Of a stretch of DNA of 64,000 bases, positions 1 to 23,456 are shown piece by piece (position 1 is the first letter of the stretch; each line of letters starts with the position of its first letter). The stretch is from Gigantopelta aegis (taxonomy: Eukaryota; Mollusca; Gastropoda; Neomphalida; Peltospiridae). The notes under the pieces were generated by a model. That model searched no databases and was not told the DNA's origin. It saw only the letters and a program-made list of their open reading frames with translations. A program made the translations under genes and the position numbers. The stretch is taken from assembly GCF_016097555.1 (NCBI RefSeq), contig NC_054701.1:31726008-31790007 (forward strand). The letters run 5' to 3'.

Positions 1-35
1 TTCACATTTGAGTCATTTCCGCATATTTCTTAGGG

Positions 36-303
36 AGTGGGTTTCAGTTCAGTCGTTTGAGTGTTCGCGTCGCAGGATCGAACAACCTCGATGGATCCAT
101 TCAACCAATTGATTTCTTTGTCGTTCCAACTAATGCACCAGAACTGGTCAGTGGCCTGTGGGAAAGTACATATAAAAGATCCATTGCTAATGTAGCGGGT
201 TTCTTCTCCAATACTCATATCAGAGTTACCAAATGTTTGACATCCAATAGCTAGTGATTAATTAATCAATGTGCTCTAGTGGTGTCGTTGAACAAAACAA
301 ATT
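36..303 (+). repeat. tRNA-derived SINE
   Basis: This is a short interspersed element. A tRNA-like head with a degenerate B box (GCAGGATCGAAC near 72) is followed by the conserved 'AAAGATCC...TGCTAATGTAGCGGGTTT' middle and the 'GTGCTCTAGTGGTGTCGTTG' tail. The same middle and tail recur in many copies across the window. No target-site duplication was recognised. Confidence 0.8.
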
Positions 304-572
304 TCAATATTTTTTAGTTTGATCTGAATAGCAAAACAACTATAAGATAAGTTTTAAAGATCGAATGAGCTATGCACCGATTCAATTTTGATTTGGCAGT
401 AACAAGCATTGCCATCCTTCCCCTTAACGCCTCGGAATACATCTTATGATACCCCATCCCCTCAAGAGCGTTACGTAATTGTTGAAAAAAACAAACCCCA
501 CACACACACTCTACTACTGTACTAATGACTAATTCATAAAACATAAAATAATCAAATTAAATTACTACTTAC

Positions 573-745
573 TTTATCTTTCATAAGAGGAGGCAGTACG
601 TAGCACATACTTTTGCCGTATCCTGTCGATAACACCCAAATGTATCCTTCAAATTCAAAATGGAATCAATAATGTATAATTGTTTTGGTTTAATGACGTA
701 ATGAAATCCAAATTCATCCAAAACGGCATTAGCCAACTCTTCCAT
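573..745 (-). pseudogene. RecQ-like DNA helicase, first-exon-like fragment
   Basis: Reading leftward from an ATG at 745, the protein begins MEELANAVLDEFGF, then LKPKQ-like 'IKPKQLYIIDSILNLKDTFG'. This matches the region just before the Walker A loop of RecQ-family ATP-dependent helicases. A one-base frame change follows, and the Walker A loop STGYGKS with MCYVLPPLM continues in the next frame. The segment ends in a good splice donor (GTAAGT at 572-567). Either this is a decayed exon or the frame change is a sequencing error. Only about 58 residues are visible and no downstream helicase exon was found on this strand before the window edge. Such single-copy helicase fragments are common in mollusc repeats, so a mobile origin is possible. 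Confidence 0.55.
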
Positions 746-1077
746 GTTGTAACTTCGCTTGATATGAGACGGCCCCTGTAACTGCTGCACAAGGCGGAAT
801 CGCCCAGTGCGCGATCACGTGGTCTACGTCTCGAAATAGATCGCCGAGCTTTGCAATTGTTGCGACGGAGTGTCACGAAGCGTAGCTGAATGTGGGTGCT
901 GTCGTGTTTCTTTCTGTAGTAAGTGTATTAGTGATTAATATGTGGATTTTTTTGTATCACTTAACTCGAAAATGATTGATGTAAAGGTATTTGACGTCAA
1001 ACATAGGATTGTTGTGGTATTAGAGCGGGACTCGTTGCCTACCGTTTGGTAGTCAGGAATTGTCAAAAAAAGACATA
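746..1077. other. No recognisable feature
   Basis: I see no gene, repeat family or hairpin here that I can support. The right end runs into the small hairpin repeat. Confidence 0.4.
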
Positions 1078-1158
1078 GGTTGGTCTCTGACTGTAATGAG
1101 AGCGTGTTTATGTCCAAATGTCCGTCTAGCTCTCTTACAGTCAGAGTACTCGGGCTAC
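1078..1158. repeat. Hairpin MITE, copy 1
   Basis: The two ends pair (CTCTGACTGTAA at 1085 against TTACAGTCAGAG at 1135). The core ATGTCCAAATGTCCGTCTAG is shared with 50074-50228 and with the SINE-split copy at 26810-27510. It is a short non-autonomous palindromic element. Confidence 0.65.
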
Positions 1159-2090
1159 ACAAACAGATGCTCATATATAACTTCTGATATAGCACCTTTA
1201 AGTGGTTGCAAGATTGTATAAATTTCTACTGTATTTATATTGAATTTATATTCACTAAATATACTGGTCAAAATTAATAATTTATGCTGCAATTCAAAAT
1301 AATCAGTTATCTTGCAGTTTTAACATAAAAGTTTGTTTAAGGGTAAACGAAATTGACACATAGCCATCAAAATGTGTTATAGTCTGTTCCAATAAACATC
1401 ACAAATCTCCTGTTTACTGGTATCTTTATTTTAATTTCAAGAGTAAACACCACCTTGTACATCAATGAGAGCCCAAACAAGTAAATGCTAAATTAGGCGG
1501 AGTATCATTAAATAGGTATTTACAAAATATTTACTTGTTGTTTAATATGAAAGAAATAATTGACGAAAATCATTTTAATTCTATTTCCGACACTACTTTA
1601 GTTCATGTGATCATACAGCTGTATCTATAAAACCATGGTAACATGTACCAATACGAATAGAGATATTGATCCCAGTGATCATCAATCACTCCCCATGTAA
1701 ACACCGAAACCATTCATCAAAATGTGAAATCTGCATTCTGGTTAATATTAAAGTAACTTGTGGAATTATCATCTTGGACAACATCAATAAGAACATACAT
1801 CGTTGTCATACAAATATTTATTTTAATCAGTATTTCTTTTCTATGAAAATCGTTAATTGCAAAAAGATTAAAAGGTCCACAATCATGGCACATTATTAAT
1901 ACACAGTATATATAAAGAAAATACATAAAGATTACATTATTAAACATTAAAAAAACATACCACCCCAATTATTAATAAAGTGACTTTTTGTAAAACGCTC
2001 GGGGGAAAAACACTGATCCAGTCGATTTGACTCGCATCGGACCTGTGACGTAGCATCCGGTGAATTCCACTCATTCATTAGTAAGTTAGC
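1159..2090. other. AT-rich sequence without recognised genes
   Basis: The open frames near 1666-1968 overlap on both strands and resemble no family I know. I treat this stretch as non-coding. Confidence 0.4.
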
Positions 2091-2283
2091 ATGGCGACAG
2101 CATGTAACGATTCTTCGGAAAATGGCTCATTCTTATCGGACGTTAGTTTGGACATTTCTGACTTCTCGCATTTGTCTGTTTATTCTAATGCTACCTCGAT
2201 TGGTGAGGAAGAAGGAGAAAATCCGTAGGGATACTTCCCTATTAGTTTGAACCGGAGTATACCGACGATGATCCGGTGAACCA
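2091..2283 (+). pseudogene. Acidic N-terminal fragment of a repetitive gene (P2X7-tail-like family?)
   Basis: An ATG at 2091 opens a Ser/Asp/Glu-rich 45-residue frame (MATACNDSSENG..., ending EEEGENP). After a stop and a frame change, the text GILPY-stop-FEPEYTDDDPV follows. Acidic N-termini followed by an I-Q-P-Y-x-F-E-P-like motif are typical of repetitive invertebrate genes annotated as similar to the P2X7 intracellular domain. The assignment rests on that motif alone. The fragment is cut by the inverted-repeat element that starts at 2332. Confidence 0.35.
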
Positions 2284-2331
2284 AATGCGGTCAGCTTATA
2301 TGCAGGCCAGAGCCCGAACGTCGCCCGGGGA

Positions 2332-2598
2332 CAAAAACAAAGCCCGAATGTTAATGCAGAGGTGTACATTGTTGGAAAAATATTTTTTTAGAAAATTGCA
2401 TTTTTTATTTTCGGGCTGTACATAACGAAATCCCGAACATCGCCCGAAAACATAACAGGTAATGCGATTTAAAAAATTAAAAAAAAAATTCCATCATTTT
2501 ATTTTTTTAACATGTATAAATGCATCGTGTTGAGGTGTATCTTTGTGCCAAATATGAATAACGTACACCTCAGCATTAACATTCGGGCTTTGTTTTTG
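2332..2598. repeat. Inverted-repeat (foldback/MITE) element, 36-bp arms
   Basis: The left arm 2332-2367 and right arm 2563-2598 are reverse complements with one mismatch by eye (both contain AAAGCCCGAATGTTAATGC). The interior is AT-rich with no coding capacity. It sits between the acidic fragment and the Harbinger pseudogene. Confidence 0.75.
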
Positions 2599-2947
2599 CA
2601 CCGTGGGTGCGCCCCAAGAGCGCACATGGTCACAGCACGGACGCAGCTGTAGTCGGCGGCGCTTGCACGGAGACCTCACAGAGTCCATGGAGATGTCACT
2701 GCGTCTCTACTGCGTTCTTATGGCGCGTCTACAGCGCTTGTACTGCGCTTGCACGCAGTGTTATTGATGCTATTGCGCTCTCAGAGATTACACGGAGCTG
2801 CCACGGCGATCATTGCGCTCCTACGGTGTCCATCAGCGTTTACAGGGCGCTGAAACCACGCTGCCAGTGCGTTGTGAGCAAATCTCACAAAAATGGTATA
2901 AATGCGTCCTAATCATTGTCACCCTCATGTGTTTCCCCGACCTCATC

Positions 2948-3896
2948 ATGGCTGTTGTACGCCAGCAAGCCGGGCTACTCCTTGCCTACATGCACTTCCA
3001 GCAGGTCCAGGATGATGCAAACGTTGTGCACCTCATTCAGGGACGGAGGCGGATGAGGGCCCAAAGGCATAGGAGGGTCTGGGTATGGCAGTGGCTGGAC
3101 GTCGGCAGGAGGTTGCAGTATGGTCACTATCATCAGCTCATGCCTGAGCTGCAGTATGAAGACCCTGCCAGTTACTTCAATTTCCTACGTGTGCCACCCG
3201 ACATGTTCGATGAGCTTCTCGGCAGATTAGGTCCACTAATCACCAAACAAGAAACCCGGTATTGAAAAGCTCTCGAATCAGGTTTGAAGCTGGCCATGAC
3301 ATTGCGTCACCTGACCTCCGGGGACAGGTACGCCAGCATGAAGTTCGACTTTAGAGTACCTCACAATACCATGTCTGTGTGTGTTCGTGAAGTGTGCCAG
3401 GCTTTGATGAGTACAAAGACGAGTGCATCCAGTGTCCTACCACCGTAGCAGAATGGCGTGCAATTTCTGCGGAATTTGGGCGCAGATGGAATGTGCCCCA
3501 TGCATGCACCGAGTTTGATGGGAAACATGTAGCCTGCAGACGTCCTCGGAACACTGGCAGCCTGTACTTCAACTACCAAAGTTGAGAATGCCTTCGGAAT
3601 CCTGGCACAGCGCTGGCAGATCCTCCTCACTACGATGCAACACGACCCTGAGACAATCGCTATCATCGTGGAGGCCTGCGTCATTCTGCACACTCTGATG
3701 CGGATGCAATACCCTGCACTCCAGAATGCTGCCATGGACGCAGAGAATGACAACCACCGAATCATCCCCGGTTCATGGCGGGCTACGGCAAACATGCATG
3801 ATGTGGACAATATGAGGAGTCCCAATCGAGACACCACTGCGATGCATCCGCAAAAATCAGGTACGTTTTGTTTTTTTAGTTCTAAGACTAATTCCT
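2948..3896 (+). pseudogene. PIF/Harbinger transposase, internally deleted
   Basis: A DDE transposase of the PIF/Harbinger superfamily. From ATG 2948 the N-terminal part reads RRVWVWQWLDVGRR, then LRVPPDMFDELLGRLGPLI. A TGA at 3264 replaces a codon, and the same frame goes on with LKLAMTLRHLTSGDRYASM. A frame change near 3393 leads into DEYKDECIQCPTTVAEWRAISAEFG... and FDGKHVACRRPRN, which holds the first catalytic Asp. After YFNYQ at about 3582 the reading jumps to VENAFGILAQRW, which holds the catalytic Glu. The roughly 100 residues that normally carry the second Asp are absent. The element has no working transposase. Terminal inverted repeats were not identified. Confidence 0.8.
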
Positions 3897-3920
3897 GACG
3901 TAACACGTTAAGTATTACGT

Positions 3921-4100
3921 AATAGTAGGATCATTATGCAGACTAACCCAATTTTTTTTCCTAGAAAACGTTTTATGGTGTTTTTTTGGTAATATTGTGT
4001 CCAGAGAACAGCATATCAAAAGTAGGCCAAAATATAAGAACCGCAAAGGGTCTAAATATGACGTCAAACAAAATGGCTGCCATTTGACCAAAAATCCTAA
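3921..4100. repeat. Left inverted arm of the 4-kb candidate element
   Basis: This arm pairs with 7803-7990 with frequent small differences, so it is not recent. It lies immediately right of the Harbinger pseudogene. Confidence 0.6.
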
Positions 4101-4309
4101 TATCTTCACATATCTTTTGAAACAAGCAGTACTAGACCACTTTAAAAGTGAAAATTATTCATAAAGCTTATTACTTTAAAAGTCCTGCAGTTGACAGAAG
4201 TGTCCCTAAGTTATGTCATAACGTCATAACATGACGTGACGTCATCAGCGTTTATCCCTGTTATAATGTTCCGCGATGTCGTTTCACCTGAGAATGGGGT
4301 ATAGAGTCC

Positions 4310-5860
4310 AAGCATTGTGTCAAGTTTGGTCAGATCCTCTTTATATCCCTGACTATTCTTGCAGCAGTTGCTTCTTTGTGCTGTTCGCTAGTTGTATACT
4401 GCATGTCACAAAATTCCTGCATGGCATAGTTGTACGTACATGATACAGGAGAAGACATTGTCCAGATGGTCATTTGGTGTTTTGACATCCCACTACCCCT
4501 TGTTAAACCCCGCTGTATTTTTGAGTGACCTCATAAGAGAGTGTTCAATGACCAAGTCACATCCAAGACCAGCCCAGAATTTGTTGCTTCGCCGGATGAC
4601 ATGGTATTCAAGCATGAATTTCTGAAACACTTCTGGGTTTCCAATCTCCAAAGATGTCATCTTTTGGAGATACAGTTAGGCAGACTTGAGGTAATTTGGG
4701 TGACCCGCGGCGGCAAATATAGGCAAACAATCTGAGACAGCATGGAGGTGCATTTGCCATGATCCCGTACGATCAGCCTCAATAAGTTCCCGCGCAACTC
4801 CCAACATTCGCAGATAGTTCAACCACAGTTTGCTTTTTTTTAGGTTACTACACAAACAAACTTGTACATACAATCACATCCAATCACTTTTTCTCTGCTT
4901 GACAGTATAATTCCTCAAGTTCCTGTATAAGGCTCTCAAATCCTGGTTCACTTTCAGTGATCTTGGATATGATTTGGTTGGTGAGACACTGGTCAACTAG
5001 GAGATGTCCACGAAGCGCACGATACAGCCTTTCCAGTCATCATGTGTACGACTGCATTTTCCCCATAGATTGCCTCCAGTATGTCTTTGAGTCCACTGCA
5101 TTCCATCAATGTCCCAACAGCGCCCAACAGGTTCATTAGTGTATGGAAGCTCCCGAGTAACAAGACAACATCTTTTACTGGGCTATTGTCTTCAACCTCG
5201 TTCACTATTTCAGAAGCTTTCCAAAAGAGAGGCTGGTCGAAAGTGACTACAGGTGAAATGTTGTGCTTGACGCGAGCTTGCATATGAACTCAAGAGTGGA
5301 CAGGATGCACGTACATATCAATCATTGGCAGGAACAGCACAGATGATTGGCCTGGGTGGCCACGCTCACTGGTCAGCGTGTGCATAATCCCTTGCCAATT
5401 TGGGCATTGTACATGAAATCTGAAGGACATTTCCCAAAGCAGATCAATTTTATGGTCATCGTTATTCAGCAATGGTAGCAGTTGGAATTTGATGCTGCAG
5501 CGGATGTGCTTTAAGAAGCAGTATTCTTTGATTGGAATTTTAGTCTCATTCATGACGTTTAGTTCACACAATTTCTGCCTAAGAATTGTGTTGCTGACTT
5601 GACTGCCAGGAGTTGCAGCGGCAATCATTCCCATTCCATAGAATGTACCCTTCCCATCAAGAGTCACAATGTTGTGGTCCACATTATCTGCGGCGAATAA
5701 CAGCATCATGTCGCTTATGACTGTTTGACAACCAAAAATATGTGGAGCAACTGAAGACGCAGCGTTTTCTTCAAATCGCTGTACTTCGGAATATGATGCG
5801 CAATAACCCTGGTCTACTAACCATGACCCTGTCAAATTTCTATAACAAGCGAACAACGCT
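4310..5860 (-). pseudogene. Broken member of a large uncharacterised repetitive gene family
   Basis: Reading leftward, conserved blocks appear in order. They are QGYCASYSEVQRFEENAASS, then VDHNIVTLDGKGTFYGMGMIAA (5690-5630), VTFDQPLFWKA (5250-5215), LGSFHTLMNLLGAVG, GENAVVHMMTGKAV, then ADRTGSWQMHLHAV (4770-4725), FWAGLGCDLVIEHSLMRSLK (about 4590-4535) and YAMQEFCDMQYTTSEQHKEA (about 4420-4360). I recall these blocks from a large family of unnamed proteins repeated in cnidarian, molluscan and fish genomes. I know no established function and do not propose one. The reading frame is interrupted several times, so this copy is dead. Its N-terminal part would lie where the Tc1 element begins at 5865. 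Flanking inverted arms suggest the family may travel as a mobile element. Confidence 0.6.
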
Positions 5861-5864
5861 GTTT

Positions 5865-7355
5865 ACCCATAAATGAATTAAAATCCACTGTCATTGACAC
5901 TGTCGACTAGTTCTAATGGCGAAAACATGCTTACATTTGCACGTAAATTAGGGCGAAAGCGAAAGGTCTGCTAAGTGCCCATAACTTGCTTTTTCACAAA
6001 GCGCTTTATTTGCACGCTTTGCACGTGTATTCCATGTTCCCAATGCTGAATTTCCGTATAATTGGAGCTTGCGTTCGTGTACGGTGCACACTCCAAATTC
6101 GACAGTGATACGACTTCAACTGACTATCGAAGATCGAGGAAGGGCTATTTCTTGGCTTCAGGATGGCAATACACAAAGAAATGTTGCTCTGAGACTTGGT
6201 GTCAGTCAGAGTGTCGTTGGCCGACTGTGGCAACGGTACCAAGCAACGAATTCTGTTCGAAATCGTCCACGTTCGGGAAGACCCCGAAGCACTACAAATA
6301 GAGAGGACCGCTACATCACCAATATGGCTCTACGTCAACGCACAACCACTGCACGCCGATTACGTGACAATCTGCGGACTGCGACTGGAACTCGAGTGTC
6401 TGATCAAACCATACGCAATCGTCTGAGAGCCAATAATCTACGCTGCCGTCGCCAGGCTGTTCGACCACCACTCCTACCACGTCACAGAACGGCCAGATGT
6501 CACTGGTGCACGCTTCATCTGCGGTGGCAACGTGTTCAGTGGGGTCGAGTGATGTTCACTGAGGAGTCCAGGTTTAGTCTCCAGTTCAACGACGGTCGGG
6601 TTCGTGTCTACAGACGTCCTGGGGAGCTCTTCGCTGACGTTAACGTTAGACAACGTCACCGGTTCGGTGGTGGCAGCGTCATGGTGTGGGGCGGCATCTC
6701 TATCCACCACAGGCCCCCCCCCCCCCCCACCCTCTATGTGGTGGATGGCAATCTGAATGGAATCCGCTATCTGAATGAGATTATCCGGCCGTTGGTTCTC
6801 CCAGGCCTTCAGCAGATTGGCGGCGGGGCAGTTCTGCAGGATGACAATGCCAGACCCCACCGCGCCAGGATGGTAACGGACTTTCTCAGACAACAAGGTA
6901 TCGCCAGGATGGATTGGCCAGCATATTCGCCTGACTTGGCCCCAATAGAGTTCGCCCGGGACGAATTAGGCAGGAGAGTTCGGGATAACCATGCCCCTCC
7001 GGCCAACCTTCATGATCTGGGTCAACTTCTTATGGCAGAGTGGCAGGCCATTCCCCAAGAGTTCTTCAGACGTCTGATCAACAGCATGAGGCAACGATGT
7101 GTCGAGTGTATTCGCGCCAGGGGTGGATTCACACACTATTAAACGAATGTTCTAATGTGTAAAATCCATGTTTGACAACCTTCAACTTTGACAGCATGTC
7201 ATGTGACTTTCTTGTATACAGTGACGTTTATTTGTGGGTTTTTGTAAATATGGAACAATAAATTACATTTTTGGTGTAGTTTACATCAACAATCTAATAC
7301 ACTCTGAAACTTATTTGGTTATAAATTTTTGACCCTTAAATTCTTTTGAGTAGTA
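5865..7355 (+). mobile_element. Tc1/mariner element (family 1), 5' end lost
   Basis: Homology to the complete element at 58681-60284 begins abruptly at ACCCATAAATGAATT (5865). The left terminal repeat and about 115 bp of leader are missing. The right terminal repeat TGACCCTTAAATTCTTTTGA ends at 7355 beside TA-rich DNA. The left boundary abuts the broken uncharacterised gene. Confidence 0.9.
6069..7142 (+). CDS. Tc1-type transposase, open but with altered active site
   Basis: A 357-aa open frame of the IS630/Tc1/mariner DDE superfamily, which would cut and paste its own element in the nucleus. N-terminal paired helix-turn-helix segments are followed by the GRPRSTT linker and catalytic blocks. 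The first block reads FTEESRF where its relative at 58894-59955 has FTDESRF, so the first catalytic Asp is Glu. The second block QDDNARPH and third SPDLAPIE are kept with DD34E spacing. A run of 13 C at 6715-6727 adds a proline stretch absent in the other copy. NAWDEL has become FARDEL. The frame is open throughout but probably inactive. It could also start slightly downstream, since the family normally begins near RLQLTIEDRG. Confidence 0.9.
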   Translation: MRSCTVHTPNSTVIRLQLTIEDRGRAISWLQDGNTQRNVALRLGVSQSVVGRLWQRYQATNSVRNRPRSGRPRSTTNREDRYITNMALRQRTTTARRLRDNLRTATGTRVSDQTIRNRLRANNLRCRRQAVRPPLLPRHRTARCHWCTLHLRWQRVQWGRVMFTEESRFSLQFNDGRVRVYRRPGELFADVNVRQRHRFGGGSVMVWGGISIHHRPPPPPTLYVVDGNLNGIRYLNEIIRPLVLPGLQQIGGGAVLQDDNARPHRARMVTDFLRQQGIARMDWPAYSPDLAPIEFARDELGRRVRDNHAPPANLHDLGQLLMAEWQAIPQEFFRRLINSMRQRCVECIRARGGFTHY

Positions 7356-7802
7356 TATATCATATCAAGACATTACCGTTGGATATGTTTTATTTACTGT
7401 GTACTGTCGTCGACCTCAGGTAAAATCTGGAGAAATGTAAATCTGATTGGAATCTTTTGTCTTATTCTGGAGAAGAGATATTTGTAGATGGCAGCACTAC
7501 ACTTATGGACTGCCTCACCTGGGGAAAAGATGCTAATGCACTCACCTGCTTACTGTTTTACTGGCATGACTGGAGTTTCCTACACACAATTTAATAAAAA
7601 ATCTTTAATTTACCACAAAACTCGAAATAATGAAAAGCTCCGTCATGACATCATTGATGACGTCATGACATCACTTGGGTACATTGGGCAATACTATAGA
7701 ATGATGAATTCATTGATATACTGGTTTGAAGAGTTTATTTCCACACATAAATGGGTAAAAACGGCTACATTGATAGGATATTGATAGGATATGAGCAGAT
7801 AT
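7356..7802. other. Interior of the 4-kb unit, no recognised gene
   Basis: The 98-codon frame at 7488-7784 has no motif I recognise. Paired TGACGTCATGACATCA-like stretches near 7645-7675 also occur near 4215-4245 and may be a degenerate extension of the inverted arms. Confidence 0.4.
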
Positions 7803-7990
7803 AAGGCACTGTTTAACAAAGGTGGCCATCTTGTTTTGACCTCAAATTTAGACCCTTTGTGATAGTCCTATTTCGGCCTACTTTCGGTATGTTGTTCTCT
7901 GGACCAAATACTACAGAAAAACACCATAAAACGTTTTCTATGAATTTTTTGGGGGTTTGCCCATTTATTTCATAATTTGACCCTACTATA
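7803..7990. repeat. Right inverted arm of the 4-kb candidate element
   Basis: Reverse complement of this stretch matches 3921-4100 (AAACGTTTTATGGTGTTTTT, GTCCAGAGAACA, GTAGGCC, AAAGGGTCTAAAT). Differences are scattered substitutions and small gaps. Confidence 0.6.
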
Positions 7991-8480
7991 ACCACCAGCT
8001 CGCCAGAGGGCGTATTCACTGGGATGGTACAAAATGGCTGCGCTCATTATATATAATAGCCGTCACATTTAACCGTTTTATTAATTAAATATAAGATTAT
8101 ACTTGTTGATATTAAGCAATAATGTGCATTATATATTGTTGAATATGCATACCAGCCCAAAAGCCTTGCTTAAGCATTCTTTTAATGTGTTTATTGAACA
8201 ACAAGGTATGTTTTTCAATTCCGATTAGAAGGGTAAACCCATTTAGTTTTTAAATCTTAGCGATATTTCTAGTCAGTTGAAAAGTGATTAGCAATTACTG
8301 TTTTGTTTCAAAATTGTGTAGCGATCTCTGAAAATTGTGTAGCAAAAAATGTTCCCTGGTCATTTTTTTTTACCAAGACATCCCCTATAGACTCTACACT
8401 GAATACGTTACTGAAGCTAACTTTTATAATAATTAAAATAATCACACGAATGATTTGATTTAACGAAAGTACTTCAGTTA
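7991..8480. other. AT-rich non-coding DNA
   Basis: No open frame, repeat family or hairpin stands out in this stretch. Confidence 0.4.
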
Positions 8481-8485
8481 CTATC

Positions 8486-8756
8486 ATCAGGTACGGCTGG
8501 AGCAGGGAGGGCCGGGGGGCTCGAGCTCCCCCCCCCCCCTTTCCAATAATTCTGAATCAAAAATATTATTGGTAGTAAATTTTAGGCAGATATGAATTTT
8601 ACTTGTAGAATGCAAGAAATTGCATTTCAGGACATATAGTTTTCAAAACTTTACAGGGGAGCATACTCCCCGAATCCTCTAGAGACCGTTGTTCTTTGCG
8701 CCCGCGATGTCAGGCACCCCCCCCCCCCTCCCCTCCCCCGCGCCGTGCCTGATACT
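8486..8756. repeat. Small inverted-terminal element with C/G runs
   Basis: The left end ATCAGGTACGGC pairs with the right end GCCGTGCCTGAT. The interior carries long G and C homopolymers just inside the ends. This is a non-autonomous element layout. Confidence 0.45.
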
Positions 8757-8769
8757 AGTAGCTTATACT

Positions 8770-8938
8770 CATCAGGTATGGATCCAGGGTTTTTTTTAAT
8801 AAGAGGAAGCCCAAAACCCGTTGTTGTTTTTAAAAATAGAATTTAAAGGTCCTTGAAAGGGGGACGGGATAACGTGTATTCTGTAATGTGTATTCTTTAA
8901 CCAAAAATAGGGGGACCCCCGCCTGGATCCGCGCCTGC
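8770..8938. repeat. Small element with CAGG-GGATCCAGG termini
   Basis: Left CAGGTATGGATCCAGG and right CCTGGATCCGCGCCTG are inverted relatives. It ends 11 bp before the stop codon of the rolling-stone-like gene. A relative occurs at 11984-12232. Confidence 0.5.
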
Positions 8939-8948
8939 TCATACATAT

Positions 8949-22804
<13,856 letters not shown>

Positions 22805-23149
22805 GATGGACGAACAGAAGTTATATCACTATAGATGGTCAAAGTAGCCAATTGGTAAACCAACGGTTCTGCTAGGTCTGTCGTTCCACCTGATAATATG
22901 AACTTTGAGATGTGAGAACCAGAAATACATATGACACAGAGTAGGCTTCGCATCAACAAGACTCCAATGGCTTGTGCAGAAAAATAAAAACCAACACAAC
23001 AACATTACCGTAAATACTTAAACAGAAGCGGGGCTTCTTTTTTCCCATAGATCATTTAAATCACAACAAACACCGAGTGTTTTGTTGTTGTTAATGTGGT
23101 CTAACATAGTAATAATAAAACTGGTTTTAAATTTGAATGAAAGCTAAAA

Positions 23150-23456
23150 ATGTGTTTTGTTTAACGACACAGCTAGAGCACATTGATTTATTAATCACCG
23201 ACTACTGAATGTTAAACATTTGAATATTTTGACATATTGTCTTAGAGAGGTAATCCGCTACATTTTTGTCATTAGTAGCATTGGATCTTTTATATGCACC
23301 ATCATAATATAACAGAATAGCACATACCACGGCCTTTGATATACCAGTCGTGGTGCACTGGTTAGAACGAAATATATTCCAATGGGCTCACCGACGGGAA
23401 TCGATCCCAGACCGACAGCGCATTAAGCGACTACTTTACCACTGGGCTACGCCCCT
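23150..23456 (-). repeat. SINE, near full length
   Basis: On the plus strand it starts GTGTTTTGTTTAACGACACA and ends in the reversed tRNA-like head (GGGAATCGATCCCAGACCG, CCACTGGGCTACGCCCC). Confidence 0.85.

Larger units (their letters stand above)
3921..7990. mobile_element. Candidate 4-kb element with about 180-bp inverted arms
   Basis: Sequence at 3921-4100 and 7803-7990 is clearly similar in inverted orientation. Both contain GAAAACGTTTTATGGTGTTT, GTCCAGAGAACA and AAAGGGTCTAAAT. Between them lie a broken minus-strand gene of an uncharacterised repetitive family and a plus-strand Tc1 element. The simplest reading is a DNA element with long terminal inverted repeats whose cargo is that gene, later invaded by Tc1. 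The alternative is two inverted partial copies of one repeat placed by chance. No target-site duplication was established. Confidence 0.45.

Noticed and set aside
2607-2912. Cys-rich plus-strand frame before the Harbinger transposase
   Set aside because: It overlaps the transposase leader in another frame and shows no domain; GC-rich composition explains the open frame.
6474-7006. Long minus-strand frames opposite the Tc1 transposase
   Set aside because: Shadow frames; the same antisense frames appear opposite the copy at 58894-59955.
7488-7784. 98-codon plus-strand frame
   Set aside because: No recognisable motif, and it overlaps the inner side of a degenerate inverted arm.
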